The notes under the pieces are model-generated. The model was not told the origin of the DNA. It made no database searches and saw only the letters and a list, made by a program, of their open reading frames with translations. A stretch of 64,000 nucleotides of DNA. Source: Rhodococcus rhodnii. GTDB taxonomy: Bacteria; Actinomycetota; Actinomycetes; Mycobacteriales; Pseudonocardiaceae. Shown one piece after another: positions 8,497-17,144 of this stretch (position 1 is the stretch's first letter; each line of letters opens with the position of its first letter). Both the position numbers and the translations under genes were made by a program. The DNA lies in NCBI GenBank assembly GCA_000720375.1, contig JOAA01000039.1, positions 1 through 64,000 of the forward strand. The letters are read 5' to 3'.

Positions 8497-9765
8497 ATGC
8501 GTGTATTGGTGGTGGGTGCCGGGCAGGCCGGGCTGGCGACTGCTTGCGGCCTGGCCCAGACGGACGGCGTCGAGGTCACGGTGATGAGCCACAAGACCCC
8601 GGACGAGATCCGCAAGGGCCATGTCCTGTCCACCCAGGTGATCTTCGGCCACGGGCTGACGTTCGAGCGTGAGCTGGGGATCAACTTCTGGGAGGAGATA
8701 GCACCGGACATCGGCGGGATCGGCTTGTCGGCGATGGCGCCGGGCGTGCCGATGGAGCAGCAGCCGGTCATCGACTGGTGGGCGCCGCTTGAGCTGACCG
8801 CGCAGTCGGTCGACCAGCGGATCAAGTTCGCCGGCCTGCTGGAGTACCTCAAGGGCCTGCCGGGTGCCACCGTGATCACGAACTTCACCACGAGTGGCGA
8901 GCTGGCGCGCACGGCGGGCAAGTACGACCTGGTCCTGGTCGGCGCGGGCAAGAGCGAACTGGTCAAGATGTTCGGCCGCGACGACGAACGCTCGTCCTAC
9001 ACCAAGCCACAACGGGCGTTGAGCGTGGTGTACGTCAACGGCGTCGAGCCGGGCGCCACCGATCCGGACCACCCGATCGTCCGGTTCAACGCCACCCCGT
9101 GGGGCGAGTTGTTCATGATCCCCGGGCTGACCAAGAGCGGCCCCTGCGACATCCTGTTCATCGAGGCGCGGCCGGACGGCCCGCTCGACCGGTTCGAGCC
9201 CGGCACCGGCGAACGCATCCTGTCGCCGGACGAGCACCTGCGCCGGTTCAAGGACGCCCTGCGCGAGCACTTCCCCTGGCAGTACGAACGCTGCAGGAAG
9301 GCTGAACTCGCCGATCCGACCGCCTACCTTGCCGGCCGGTACGTGCCGACCATCCGCGAACCGCTCCTGCGGATCGACGCCGAGCACTCCGTGCTGGCCA
9401 TCGGCGACGTGTTCGTCCAGCAGGACCCGATCGCCGGACAGGGCGCGAACATGGCCACCTGGAACGCCAAGGTGGTCGTCGAGGCCGTCCGGGAGCGGCT
9501 CCGGGAAGGCGGTCCGTTCGACGACGCCTGGAAACTGGCGACCGCCGAGCGTCAGTGGGCGATCGCCCGGCATTCTGTCCGGTTCTCCAACACCTTGCTC
9601 GACCCGCCGGAGTACGTGCTCGGTGCGTTGGGTGCGGCCGGTCAGTTCCCGGACGTGCGGCGGTGGCTGGTCAACGGCTTCGCGCAGCCGTCCGACTTCG
9701 CCGACCGGCTCTACGACCCGGCCGCTCTGCAGCGGTACCTGGCCGGTGCGGCAGGCGCCGCGTAG
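8497..9765 (+). CDS. styrene/indole monooxygenase-like FAD protein
   Basis: A 422-residue flavoprotein monooxygenase of the StyA type. The N-terminal Rossmann motif VVGAGQAGLATACGLA binds FAD. The second nucleotide-binding region contains LVLVGAGKSELVKMF, and the C-terminal FAD motif is VLAIGDVFVQQDPIAGQGAN. StyA-family enzymes take reduced FAD from a separate reductase and epoxidise styrene-like or indole substrates. No StyB-type reductase is present nearby, so reduced flavin must come from elsewhere. ATG 8497 was preferred over ATG 8458 because AAAGGGG sits just upstream and the Rossmann fold then begins at residue 2. It directly follows the conservon, suggesting conservon-linked expression. 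The substrate is unknown. Confidence 0.85.
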   Translation: MRVLVVGAGQAGLATACGLAQTDGVEVTVMSHKTPDEIRKGHVLSTQVIFGHGLTFERELGINFWEEIAPDIGGIGLSAMAPGVPMEQQPVIDWWAPLELTAQSVDQRIKFAGLLEYLKGLPGATVITNFTTSGELARTAGKYDLVLVGAGKSELVKMFGRDDERSSYTKPQRALSVVYVNGVEPGATDPDHPIVRFNATPWGELFMIPGLTKSGPCDILFIEARPDGPLDRFEPGTGERILSPDEHLRRFKDALREHFPWQYERCRKAELADPTAYLAGRYVPTIREPLLRIDAEHSVLAIGDVFVQQDPIAGQGANMATWNAKVVVEAVRERLREGGPFDDAWKLATAERQWAIARHSVRFSNTLLDPPEYVLGALGAAGQFPDVRRWLVNGFAQPSDFADRLYDPAALQRYLAGAAGAA

Positions 9766-9769
9766 CACC

Positions 9770-9795
9770 GTGTTCTCTCCAGGTGTTCTCTCCAG
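9770..9795 (+). repeat. 13-bp tandem duplication GTGTTCTCTCCAG
   Basis: Two perfect adjacent copies (9770-9782, 9783-9795) directly after the monooxygenase stop. They precede the stem-loops at 9799-9840. A simple tandem duplication in a 3' region, with no protein-coding role. Confidence 0.8.
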
Positions 9796-9798
9796 TTC

Positions 9799-9840
9799 GT
9801 GGGCTGGCCAGGGTCCGGGTCAGCCCACTCGGACCTGGCC
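9799..9840. terminator. candidate bidirectional terminator with two competing stems
   Basis: GTGGGCTG (9799-9806) pairs perfectly with CAGCCCAC (9821-9828) across a 14-base loop. GGCCAGGGTCCG (about 9806-9817) can instead pair with CGGACCTGGCC (9830-9840) with one bulge. The two stems exclude each other. They lie between convergent genes ending at 9765 and 10,005, fitting a terminator that works without a U-tract, as is usual in high-GC actinomycetes. Confidence 0.45.
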
Positions 9841-10004
9841 GGCGGAGATCGCCTGGACCGGTGAGGACCCGGTCTCTTTGGTGACAGGTGTCCATGCCGG
9901 TTCATGCTCGCGGAAAGGCCGCGAACGGGGTTCGAGTATGCCTGTACCAGCTTTGGTGACAACGACCCAATGCGGATGGTCGTCGAACCGTCCGACTCGG
10001 ATGG

Positions 10005-10754
10005 TCAGCAGCCCTTGAAGTGGTTGTCGGCGGACCAGCCGGTATTGGCCCATGCCTGCGCGGCCGCGGGGTTGAAGCCGGGGAACAGCCTCGCCAGTTC
10101 GGCAAGCAACCAATGGGTGAAGCGAGCGGCGCCTTGTGGGCAGGTGTGGACGCCGTCCGCGCTGCGGTCGGCCTTGCCGTCCTTGACCTGCTGGTAGGTG
10201 GTACCCCACACCGCGCTGGCGTCGAGCACGTTCGCCTGGCCCGGGGCGTTCGCCGCTACGGCCCGGGCGACGCTGGGGGTGCGGTCCAGGGCGGGCATGT
10301 GTGGTTTGTAGAAGTCGTCAGGCCTGATCGGCGGCGCGGTGACGAAGACCAATTTCGCACCGGCCTCGGTCACTGTGGTCAGCAGCCTGCGATAGGCGGC
10401 CTGCTGCTCCTGCTCGCTACCCCAGTCGTAGGTGGTGAGCTGGTAGATGACCACAGCCGGTTTGGCGGAGGTGATCTGTCCTGGCAGGTTCTCCCAGTTC
10501 TTGTCGGAGAAGGGGCCGACCACGTTCCCACCGCCCTCGGAGGCGATGGACTGGAACCCCACGCCGCTGGCCTGGAACGCGGCGGCAAGGGGCAGCGCCT
10601 CGCCTGCCGCGATGGAGTCGCCGAGGAAAAGAACTGTGGACAGTCCCGCTCCAGCGGTCGTGTCGGTAGCCGCGGAGTTGGACTGGTTGGAGCAGGCACC
10701 CGTCAGCAGGAGCAATCCCGCCAGGCTCAGCGTGAGATTTCGTGTCTTGATCAT
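10005..10754 (-). CDS. SGNH/GDSL-family lipoprotein hydrolase
   Basis: A 249-residue lipoprotein. After a signal sequence the lipobox LTGAC places the lipidated Cys at residue 21. The catalytic domain begins with the GDS block FLGDSIAAGE (Ser47) and ends with DGVHTCPQGAARF, supplying the Asp-x-x-His pair; intermediate SGNH blocks (EGGGNV, VVIYQLTTYDW) are present. SGNH hydrolases act on O-acyl groups of sugars or cell-wall glycans. This one resembles the SGNH half of OafA-type acyltransferases, and a separate acyltransferase-3 gene without an SGNH domain lies 2.6 kb away. ATG 10,754 was chosen because it begins the signal peptide; an in-frame ATG at 10,799 would add a polar leader. Confidence 0.85.
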   Translation of the reverse strand: MIKTRNLTLSLAGLLLLTGACSNQSNSAATDTTAGAGLSTVLFLGDSIAAGEALPLAAAFQASGVGFQSIASEGGGNVVGPFSDKNWENLPGQITSAKPAVVIYQLTTYDWGSEQEQQAAYRRLLTTVTEAGAKLVFVTAPPIRPDDFYKPHMPALDRTPSVARAVAANAPGQANVLDASAVWGTTYQQVKDGKADRSADGVHTCPQGAARFTHWLLAELARLFPGFNPAAAQAWANTGWSADNHFKGC

Positions 10755-10867
10755 GCTTTCGACGGTGCCGTCGCCGTGTCGCGGCGTCTCCGCTGCCATG
10801 TCGCGGTTGTGTCGCAGGCACTCACCACGACCGGCGGCCGGGCCCCGGATTTGTCCATACTCGACGG

Positions 10868-11542
10868 GTGGCGGCGATTTTGCTCATCGAGGACGACCCC
10901 CTTGTCCGACGTGGTCTCCAGCTCGCGCTGGGCAGACACGGTCACGAAGTCCGCACGGCGGACACCGGCGAGGACGGGCTGCGTGAGTTTCGAGCGTCCA
11001 CACCGGACTTGGTTGTGCTCGACCTGATGCTGCCGGGCATCGACGGACTCGACGTGTGCCGCCACATCCGGGCGGCAGGCGAAGTACCGGTGATCATGCT
11101 GACCGCGCGTGGCGACGATTTCGACATCGTCGGCGGGCTGGCGGCGGGCGCGGACGATTACGTGGTCAAGCCCGCGCAGCCCACTGTGCTCGACGCTCGT
11201 ATTCGCGCGGTGCTGCGTCGCAGCATGGGGACATCCGAGGGTGTGCGAGTGCACCGTGATTTGCAGATCGACACCACGGCGTTGACAGTCTCGTCGCACG
11301 GCAAGCCGGTGCCGTTGACGCCGACCGAGTTGCGGCTGCTGCTGACACTGTCCCGGGCTCCTGGCCGGGTGTTCAGCCGGCAGCAACTGCTGGAGGAGGT
11401 ATGGGAGCACGATTACCTCGGTGACTCCCGGTTGGTCGACAACTGCGTGCAGCGGCTGCGGGCGAAGATCGAGGCCAACCCGGCGATACCGGAGTACGTG
11501 CAGACCGTACGTGGGTTCGGCTACCGGTTCGGACCGGTATGA
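10868..11542 (+). CDS. OmpR/PhoB-family response regulator
   Basis: A 224-residue two-component regulator. The receiver domain has the acidic pair ED (8-9), phospho-acceptor Asp52 ([11 protein letters not shown]), Thr79 and Lys101 (VVKPAQP). The C-terminal winged-helix domain has [20 protein letters not shown] and [15 protein letters not shown], with the GFGYRF end motif. It is divergent from the SGNH lipoprotein gene (start 10,754), with a 113-base shared promoter region that could carry its own operator. Its stop overlaps the sensor kinase start (ATGA-type overlap), so the two are co-translated. Overall arrangement resembles AfsQ1/CseB-type systems, but orthology is not claimed. Confidence 0.95.
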   Translation: MAAILLIEDDPLVRRGLQLALGRHGHEVRTADTGEDGLREFRASTPDLVVLDLMLPGIDGLDVCRHIRAAGEVPVIMLTARGDDFDIVGGLAAGADDYVVKPAQPTVLDARIRAVLRRSMGTSEGVRVHRDLQIDTTALTVSSHGKPVPLTPTELRLLLTLSRAPGRVFSRQQLLEEVWEHDYLGDSRLVDNCVQRLRAKIEANPAIPEYVQTVRGFGYRFGPV

Positions 11543-12942
11543 CCAGATGGTTCTGGCCGCGTGGGCTCCGCGTCCGATTGCTGGTCGCTTTCGCATTGGT
11601 GACCGTGCTCGGCGCCGCCGCGGCGGCCTGGTCGAGTGCCGGATCGGCGAGCACCGCACTGGTCTCCTCGGCCCAGCAACGGATCACTGAGGCCGTCGTC
11701 GACCAGATTCGTGCGGTCACCCCTCAGCTGACCTATCCGCCGGGCCAGGACGCGCTCGACCGGCTGCGCGCGGCTGTCGGCGGGGACACGTTGGTGACGT
11801 ACCAGGACCTGAGGTCTGCCAATTCGACTGGCCCTGATCTGGCCACCGCTGAGCTGCGTACCGCTGTACGCACCCGGAACCGGCTTGTGGCGCAACGGAT
11901 CACCGTGAACGGTACGCCTTGGCTCGTGGTTGGCACACCGATCACGATCACCGCGCCGGACGGCGCGCGTACGCCGTCCGGAATCGAGGTGTACTCGGTG
12001 CACGACCTCACCAGCGTCGAGGAAGAGATCAACGGACTCACCAGGTCCGCCGTCAGCACTGCCGCATTGGCGTTGCCGCTGGCCGTACTGCTGGCGCTGT
12101 TGGCTGCGGGCAGCGTTCTGCGTCCGGTGCGCAAGCTTCGCAACACCGCGCGTCGATTGGCCGCGGGCGACCTCAACGCGCGCTCGGCACCCCAGGGCGC
12201 CGACGAGTTGGCCGAACTGACCGTCACCATCAACGAGATGGCTGAGTCGGTGCAGACCTCGATGGCCGCGATGCGGCGGATGCAAGCCGACGCCAGGAGA
12301 TTCGCCGCCGACGTCTCGCACGAATTGCGCACCCCGCTGAGCACCCTCACGGCAGTCGTGGAGGTACTGGCGACCACGGCCGACGGGATGGAGCCGGACG
12401 CCCGGGAGTCCGCGCAGTTGGCGATCACCGAAACCCACCGGCTGGTCCGGCTCGTCGAGGACTTGATGGAGGTGTCCCGGTTCGACGCGGGCACGGCTCA
12501 CCTCCGGGTCGAGGACGTCGACGTGGCCGGCGCGGTGCGGGACTGCCTGCGCGCCCGAGGCTGGCTGGACCAGGTGGAAGTGTCGGCACCAAACGAGATC
12601 GTGCTGCGGCTGGACCGGCGGCGGCTCGACGTCATCGTGGCCAACCTGGTCGGCAACGCGCTGCGGCACGGTGGACCGCCGGTCCGCGTGCATGTCTCGA
12701 CGTCACGTGAGCAGGTGCGGATCGAGGTCACGGACAGTGGACCTGGCCTGCCTGAACACGTTTTGCCGCACGTGTTCGACCGCTTCTACAAAGCCGATGC
12801 CGCTCGTGCCCGCACGCCAGGCAGTGGGCTCGGGTTGGCGATCGCGTTGGAGAACGCGCGCTTGCATGGCGGTGATCTCACCGCGGGCAACACCGCGGGC
12901 GGCGCGCGGTTCGTGCTGTGCCTGCCGAGGGAGGACTCGTGA
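11539..12942 (+). CDS. sensor histidine kinase
   Basis: A 467-residue membrane sensor kinase, cognate to the response regulator it overlaps. TM1 is at about residues 12-30, an extracytoplasmic domain at about 32-172, and TM2 at about 173-193, followed by HAMP ([20 protein letters not shown]). The dimerisation and phospho-acceptor domain has [16 protein letters not shown] with His261. The ATPase part has N-box [15 protein letters not shown]1 DSGPGLP, F-box [10 protein letters not shown] and G2 GSGLGLAIA. All catalytic boxes are intact. The stimulus is unknown. The adjacent lipoprotein gene overlaps its stop and may sense or modulate at the envelope, as CseA does for CseB/CseC. Confidence 0.95.
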   Translation: MTRWFWPRGLRVRLLVAFALVTVLGAAAAAWSSAGSASTALVSSAQQRITEAVVDQIRAVTPQLTYPPGQDALDRLRAAVGGDTLVTYQDLRSANSTGPDLATAELRTAVRTRNRLVAQRITVNGTPWLVVGTPITITAPDGARTPSGIEVYSVHDLTSVEEEINGLTRSAVSTAALALPLAVLLALLAAGSVLRPVRKLRNTARRLAAGDLNARSAPQGADELAELTVTINEMAESVQTSMAAMRRMQADARRFAADVSHELRTPLSTLTAVVEVLATTADGMEPDARESAQLAITETHRLVRLVEDLMEVSRFDAGTAHLRVEDVDVAGAVRDCLRARGWLDQVEVSAPNEIVLRLDRRRLDVIVANLVGNALRHGGPPVRVHVSTSREQVRIEVTDSGPGLPEHVLPHVFDRFYKADAARARTPGSGLGLAIALENARLHGGDLTAGNTAGGARFVLCLPREDS

Positions 12943-13409
12943 ATCGGTTTTGGCTGGCAGCAGCCGCTTTGTTGCTCACGGGCTGTGGAGTCCATCCTTC
13001 TGGCGTGATCGACGCCGGCGATGCTCCGACGGGCGTCGCACCTGGCGTGACTTTGTACTTCGTCAACGCGCACAACGAACTCGAGCCGGATCTGCGGTCA
13101 ACCGAGCGCTTGGGCTCGATCTCCGAGGCGATGTCGTTGCTCCTGACTGGGCCTGGCAACTCGGACTTGCACACAGAGATCGCGTCAAACGCGCCGAGAC
13201 AGGTGGTGGTGACCACCACCCCGGAGGTGATCCGACTGACTGTGCCATTGGCGATTCGCGAAGTGACTCCGCGGGGCATCGACCAGATCGTGTGCACCGC
13301 GCTTGGTGTCCACGTACAGAGCGGTGGATCGAGGAATACCAAGGTGCAAGTCCGCTTCACCCTGACCACCCCCGAGTCGGACAAGCTGCGGACATGCCCA
13401 GTTTGGTGA
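12939..13409 (+). CDS. GerMN-type lipoprotein linked to the two-component system
   Basis: A 156-residue lipoprotein. GTG 12,939 overlaps the kinase stop (GTGA). The signal sequence ends in LLLTGC with lipidated Cys17. The mature part resembles a single GerMN/LpqB-like sporulation-type domain ([47 protein letters not shown], then IVCTAL). A tandem operon of regulator, kinase and lipoprotein suggests that the lipoprotein monitors the cell envelope and tunes the kinase. That role is inferred from position. Its 3' end overlaps the convergent acyltransferase gene by about 53 bases, an unusual antisense overlap of two coding ends. Confidence 0.8.
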   Translation: MNRFWLAAAALLLTGCGVHPSGVIDAGDAPTGVAPGVTLYFVNAHNELEPDLRSTERLGSISEAMSLLLTGPGNSDLHTEIASNAPRQVVVTTTPEVIRLTVPLAIREVTPRGIDQIVCTALGVHVQSGGSRNTKVQVRFTLTTPESDKLRTCPVW

Positions 13410-14583
13410 TGTCGATGGTGGCCGGAGCCGGGCCAGGCAGCAGGATCCACAGCACGGCCAGTCCAATCATCAGCGCCACGAACGCGAACAACCCGCTTCG
13501 CCCGACGGCCCACTGGGCGCGAAACCGAATCGGATCTTCGACCAGGTACTTCGACAACGCCGCCAAAGCTATCGACACGGCCAACGCGACCACCGTCTGC
13601 ACCCAACCGCGTTGCGGCGACAGCAGCACGAACACCGGCCAGTGCCACAGGTACAGGCTGTAGGAGATCAGCCCCAGCCATCGGATCGGTTGCCAGGTAA
13701 GGACTTTGGCGACCAACGCCTGCGGTGCCTTGACACACAGCCCGATCAGCAGTGCCGAGGCCAGCGAGTGCGCAAAGAGGCCGCCGGTGAACAACCACAC
13801 CGAGTTGACCCCGTCGACCAGCAACCACACCGTGCCGATTCCGACCGCCAACAAGGCCAACACGACAACCCCCCGTCGGTCGACCACACGAGCCAGCATG
13901 TCGCGCGCCGGTCGCGTGGCGACCATTGCTCCCAACAACAAGGAGAACGCCCGAGTGTCAGTGCCGGTGTAGACCCGGGTCGGGTCCACTGAATTCACGA
14001 GGGCGATCATCAACACCAGCGAGGCCACAGAGGCCAGGGCAGCGAACACCGCGACCCGGCCGTCCACCCGTCGTCGGCCACACCACGCGATGGCGAGCAG
14101 GAGCGCCGGCCAGACCAGGTAGAACTGCTCCTCCACCGCGATGCTCCACAGGTGTTCGAACACCCTGGCTTCACCGAACCTGTCCCAATAGCCGGCCTCC
14201 TGGGCCAGCAGGTGCCAGTTGACCAGGTTCAACTGCACCCACGGGCCGTCTGAGAGAGTCGTGCGCACCATCTCGGGCGACCCCACCGCCCAGACCGCCA
14301 CGGTGGTAACGGCCAGCATCGTCGCCAGCGCGGGCAGCAGCCGACGGATTCGTCTGCCCCAGAAGGCAACCAGTGACACCGCCCCGGTCGCCTCGATCTC
14401 GCGCAGCAGCAGATCGGTGATGAGGTAGCCGGACAAAGCGAAGAACAGGTCCACGCCAAGGAAACCACCGGACAGATAGTCCGAGTGGAACAGAAGCACT
14501 CCGAGGATCGCGACACCTCGTAACCCGTCCAACGCGGGCTGATGCACCTTGCGTGCGATGCTGGTCGGCTGGAGCTGTGTCAT
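13357..14583 (-). CDS. acyltransferase-3 (OafA/YrhL-type) membrane protein
   Basis: A 408-residue polytopic membrane O-acyltransferase. The N-terminal HQPALDGLRGVAILGVLLFH motif carries the family Arg and His. SGGFLGVDLFFALSGYLIT and FWGRRIRRLLPAL follow, and then about ten hydrophobic helices including LWSIAVEEQFYLVWP and SYSLYLWHWPVF. Such proteins move acetyl or acyl groups across the membrane onto surface glycans, polysaccharides or natural products. It lacks the C-terminal SGNH domain of OafA fusions; a stand-alone SGNH lipoprotein is encoded at 10,005-10,754. ATG 14,583 (MTQLQPT) was chosen over the upstream ATG because family similarity starts about 18 residues later. Its stop lies inside the 3' end of the convergent lipoprotein gene. 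Confidence 0.9.
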   Translation of the reverse strand: MTQLQPTSIARKVHQPALDGLRGVAILGVLLFHSDYLSGGFLGVDLFFALSGYLITDLLLREIEATGAVSLVAFWGRRIRRLLPALATMLAVTTVAVWAVGSPEMVRTTLSDGPWVQLNLVNWHLLAQEAGYWDRFGEARVFEHLWSIAVEEQFYLVWPALLLAIAWCGRRRVDGRVAVFAALASVASLVLMIALVNSVDPTRVYTGTDTRAFSLLLGAMVATRPARDMLARVVDRRGVVVLALLAVGIGTVWLLVDGVNSVWLFTGGLFAHSLASALLIGLCVKAPQALVAKVLTWQPIRWLGLISYSLYLWHWPVFVLLSPQRGWVQTVVALAVSIALAALSKYLVEDPIRFRAQWAVGRSGLFAFVALMIGLAVLWILLPGPAPATIDITKLGMSAACPTRGWSG

Positions 14584-14652
14584 AGGGCCGACTCTGCAGC
14601 GTCCGTGTCGACGTGACGTCCCTGTCAAGTCGCAGTCTTGTCGTTGTCGGTA

Positions 14653-14671
14653 GGTGCGGCCGCTCCGCACC
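14653..14671. terminator. 7-bp perfect hairpin upstream of the acyltransferase gene
   Basis: GGTGCGG (14,653-14,659), loop CCGCT, CCGCACC (14,665-14,671). It sits between two leftward genes, after the MMPL stop and before the acyltransferase start, where a transcription terminator would be expected. It lacks a T-tract. Confidence 0.4.
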
Positions 14672-14800
14672 AAGCTTGGCCTTAGCTCATCTGGGTGGAG
14701 GGGATTTCAAATCCTGTTGTCCCGACGGCCGGCGCCTTGCCGGACAGGCGCAGTGGTGCGCTGACGATCCGATCACCTCAAGCGGCCAGGTCCTTCTTCG

Positions 14801-14962
14801 GCCCTGGTCCTGCTGGCCTCGGTCTACCTCGACCACCGCTACATCGTCGATGGGATCGCCGGCATGGCCATCGCCGGTCTCATCTTCACCGCCACCGTCT
14901 ACTTCAGACGCCGACGCTGTCGGCGATCTTCGAACGCCTACGGCCCGGCGTCCACCAGTTGA
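14801..14962 (+). pseudogene. PAP2-family phosphatase C-terminal fragment
   Basis: Rightward codons ending at the TGA 14,960-14,962 read VYLDHRYIVDGIAGMAIAGL, then IFTATVYFRRRR. This matches the final catalytic block (S/T-x-Y-x-x-H-x-x-x-D) and last membrane helix of PAP2/inositolphosphotransferase-type phosphatases. The signature S-x(5)-H upstream is absent, and the frame is interrupted before about 14,800. The fragment overlaps the 3' end of the MMPL gene on the other strand by about 59 bases. It is a decayed end of a lost gene, probably cut off at a rearrangement point. Confidence 0.6.
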
Positions 14963-17048
14963 GGTCGCCGAGCATCGCCATCGTGGCCGGGACGAGCAGG
15001 CAGCGGACAACGGTCGCGTCCACGGCGATCGCGACCGCCAGGCCGACGCCGAACATCTTGATCGTCGGGTCGTTGTTGGGCACGAACGCGAGGAAGACCC
15101 CGACCATGATCGCCGCCGCCGCGGTGATCACGCGGCCGGTGCCGGTCAGGCCCTCACGGACCGAACGCAGGTTGTCCCCGGTCAAGCTCCAGCGACGCTG
15201 GACGTCGCTCAGCAGGAACACCTCATAGTCCATCGACAGGCCGAACAACAGGGCGAAGAGCATGAGCGGCACGAAGCTCGGAATGGGTACCGGACCGGAG
15301 AGCCCGATCCACGTCACACCCCATCCCCAGGTGAACACCGCCGTCAGGACACCGTAGGCCGCCCCGATCGAGATGAAGTCCATCACGGCCGCTTTGAGAG
15401 CGAGCAGCGGTGCCCGGAACGCCAGCAGCAGGACCGCGACCGACAGCAGCAGCACGACCCCGATGACGAGCGGCAGCTTGTCGGTGACCCGGTCGGCGAG
15501 ATCAACCCGGGCGGCGGTGTTGCCGCCGACATGCACGGTTATGCCCGGCACAGACTGGCTCCGCAAGCGATGGACGAGGTCTGCCGTCGCCGGGTCACCG
15601 CCCGAGGTCGAGGCGATCACCTGGACCGTGACAACCCGCCCGTCCTCGGACGGCATCGCCGGTCCGACGGCGGCCACCCCCGGCTGAGCCCGCACCATCG
15701 CCACAAGCTCGGACACGCGGGGATCCTGCGCACCGGTGACCGGCGTCGGCAGCCGGCCGAGCACGGTCACCGGTGTGCCCGCGCCGGGGCCAAATGCCGC
15801 CGAGATGGCGTCGTTCGCCTGGCGGACGGCGGTGGACGCCGGCGAGGACCCGGCGTCCAGCTGGCCGAGTCGCAGGTCGGTCGCCGGTGCGGTGAGCAGG
15901 GCCAGCAGCACGATCGCGAACCCACCGGCCAGCCAGGGTCGGCGAGTCACCCGGTCGGCCTGGCGTGCCCAGAAGCCACCGGAGCCGATGCGGCGAGCCA
16001 GCCGGTTGTACAGCACCCCGCCGTGAGCGAGCCGCCCGCCAGCGAGCGACGTCAGCGCGGGGAGCAGGGTGAGCGCGGCGAGAACGGCGAACAGGACCGC
16101 GATCCCGCAGGTCCAGGCGAGCGTCCGCAGCAGCGGCACCTCAGTCAGGCTCAGTCCCGCGAGCGCGACCGCGACCGTCACACCGGCGACGACCACTGCC
16201 GTGCCGGAGTCGGCGACCGCGCGTTCGATGGCCTGCGGCACCGCGAGGCCCGACCGCGTCAACGTGCGGAACCGGCTGAGCAGGAACAGCGAGTAGTCGA
16301 TGCCGACGCCGAGGCCAACCATGAGAGCCAGGGTCGACGCCTGGGCCGGCATCGAGGTCAGGTTCCCGGCGAGCCCCACGATCTCCAGCGTCGCGAGCAC
16401 CGAGAGCGCCGCGGTCAGCAGTGCCAGCGCCGCACCGACGAGGCCGCCGAGCGCGAGGAAGAGCACGAGGGCGGCCAGGATCAGGCCGAAGTACTCGTTG
16501 CCAGTGCTGCCCGAGCCGTCGATGACCTGGGCGAGTGCCCCGCCGGGAAGTACCCGCAGGCCAGCGTCGGCGGCGGGCCGGGCGGCAGCGGTGATCGCGT
16601 GTGCCATGGCTTTGGTGAACTCCGCGCGGCGGACGTCCAGGCCCACTGTGAACCAGCCGGTGCGTCCGTCCGCGGACAGCGATCCGTCCCGCATCGAGGG
16701 TGATTTCACCGTCGTCACGTGCTCGGCTCCCTGCAGGGAGGCCGCCGTCGCCACCAGCGCGCCGGAGCGGGCCTCGTCGTCCAGCCGCCCGTCCGGGGCC
16801 ACCAGGATCACGGTCCCGCTGGTGAGCGGCGTCGCCGATGACGCCGTCAGATCCCGCACGAGTTGGGCGTCGGTACCCGGCAGACTCACGTCGTTGTCCG
16901 TCGGCGTGCCGATCACTCGCGCACCCGTCACCAACGCCAGCGCCAGCAGCACCCACGCACCGATCACGACGAACCGGTGCCGGACGCATGCTCGACCCAC
17001 CACCGCGACGGCCCGGGCGGCCCGGCCGTCATGTACCGCAGCACTCAA
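14904..17048 (-). CDS. MMPL/RND-family transporter
   Basis: A 714-residue membrane transporter with two repeats of one helix, a large extracytoplasmic loop and a five-helix bundle. The first bundle includes ASTLALMVGLGVGIDYSLFL and LSRFR; the second includes FVPLMLFALLFGLSMDYEVF and LLSDVQRRW. The GxxxDY motifs in these helices carry the proton-relay Asp-Tyr pairs of MmpL proteins. MMPL proteins export lipids, siderophores or drugs using the proton gradient. TTG 17,048 was chosen because GGAGG (17,054-17,058) is 5 bases away; a start at 17,126 would add a poorly hydrophobic leader. No dedicated lipid-synthesis gene is adjacent, so the substrate is unknown. Lgt lies 96 bases upstream on the same strand. 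Confidence 0.93.
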   Translation of the reverse strand: MSAAVHDGRAARAVAVVGRACVRHRFVVIGAWVLLALALVTGARVIGTPTDNDVSLPGTDAQLVRDLTASSATPLTSGTVILVAPDGRLDDEARSGALVATAASLQGAEHVTTVKSPSMRDGSLSADGRTGWFTVGLDVRRAEFTKAMAHAITAAARPAADAGLRVLPGGALAQVIDGSGSTGNEYFGLILAALVLFLALGGLVGAALALLTAALSVLATLEIVGLAGNLTSMPAQASTLALMVGLGVGIDYSLFLLSRFRTLTRSGLAVPQAIERAVADSGTAVVVAGVTVAVALAGLSLTEVPLLRTLAWTCGIAVLFAVLAALTLLPALTSLAGGRLAHGGVLYNRLARRIGSGGFWARQADRVTRRPWLAGGFAIVLLALLTAPATDLRLGQLDAGSSPASTAVRQANDAISAAFGPGAGTPVTVLGRLPTPVTGAQDPRVSELVAMVRAQPGVAAVGPAMPSEDGRVVTVQVIASTSGGDPATADLVHRLRSQSVPGITVHVGGNTAARVDLADRVTDKLPLVIGVVLLLSVAVLLLAFRAPLLALKAAVMDFISIGAAYGVLTAVFTWGWGVTWIGLSGPVPIPSFVPLMLFALLFGLSMDYEVFLLSDVQRRWSLTGDNLRSVREGLTGTGRVITAAAAIMVGVFLAFVPNNDPTIKMFGVGLAVAIAVDATVVRCLLVPATMAMLGDLNWWTPGRRRSKIADSVGV

Positions 17049-17144
17049 TTGATCCTCCAGCCTCACCGCGGTGGCGGGGCGATGCGAAAGTGAGCTTTCC
17101 GCCGCTGTGCGTCCCACTCCCGCCACTGCTGGGACCTGGAGCCC

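Noticed and set aside
7882..9768. Minus-strand frame of 628 codons opposite the GTPase and monooxygenase
   Set aside because: Antisense shadow; the + strand frames have intact P-loop and FAD motifs.
14613..16703. Long + strand open frame (696 codons) opposite the transporter
   Set aside because: Antisense shadow of the MMPL gene: low-complexity Arg/Gly/Asp composition, no domain, while the minus strand encodes a clear MMPL protein.
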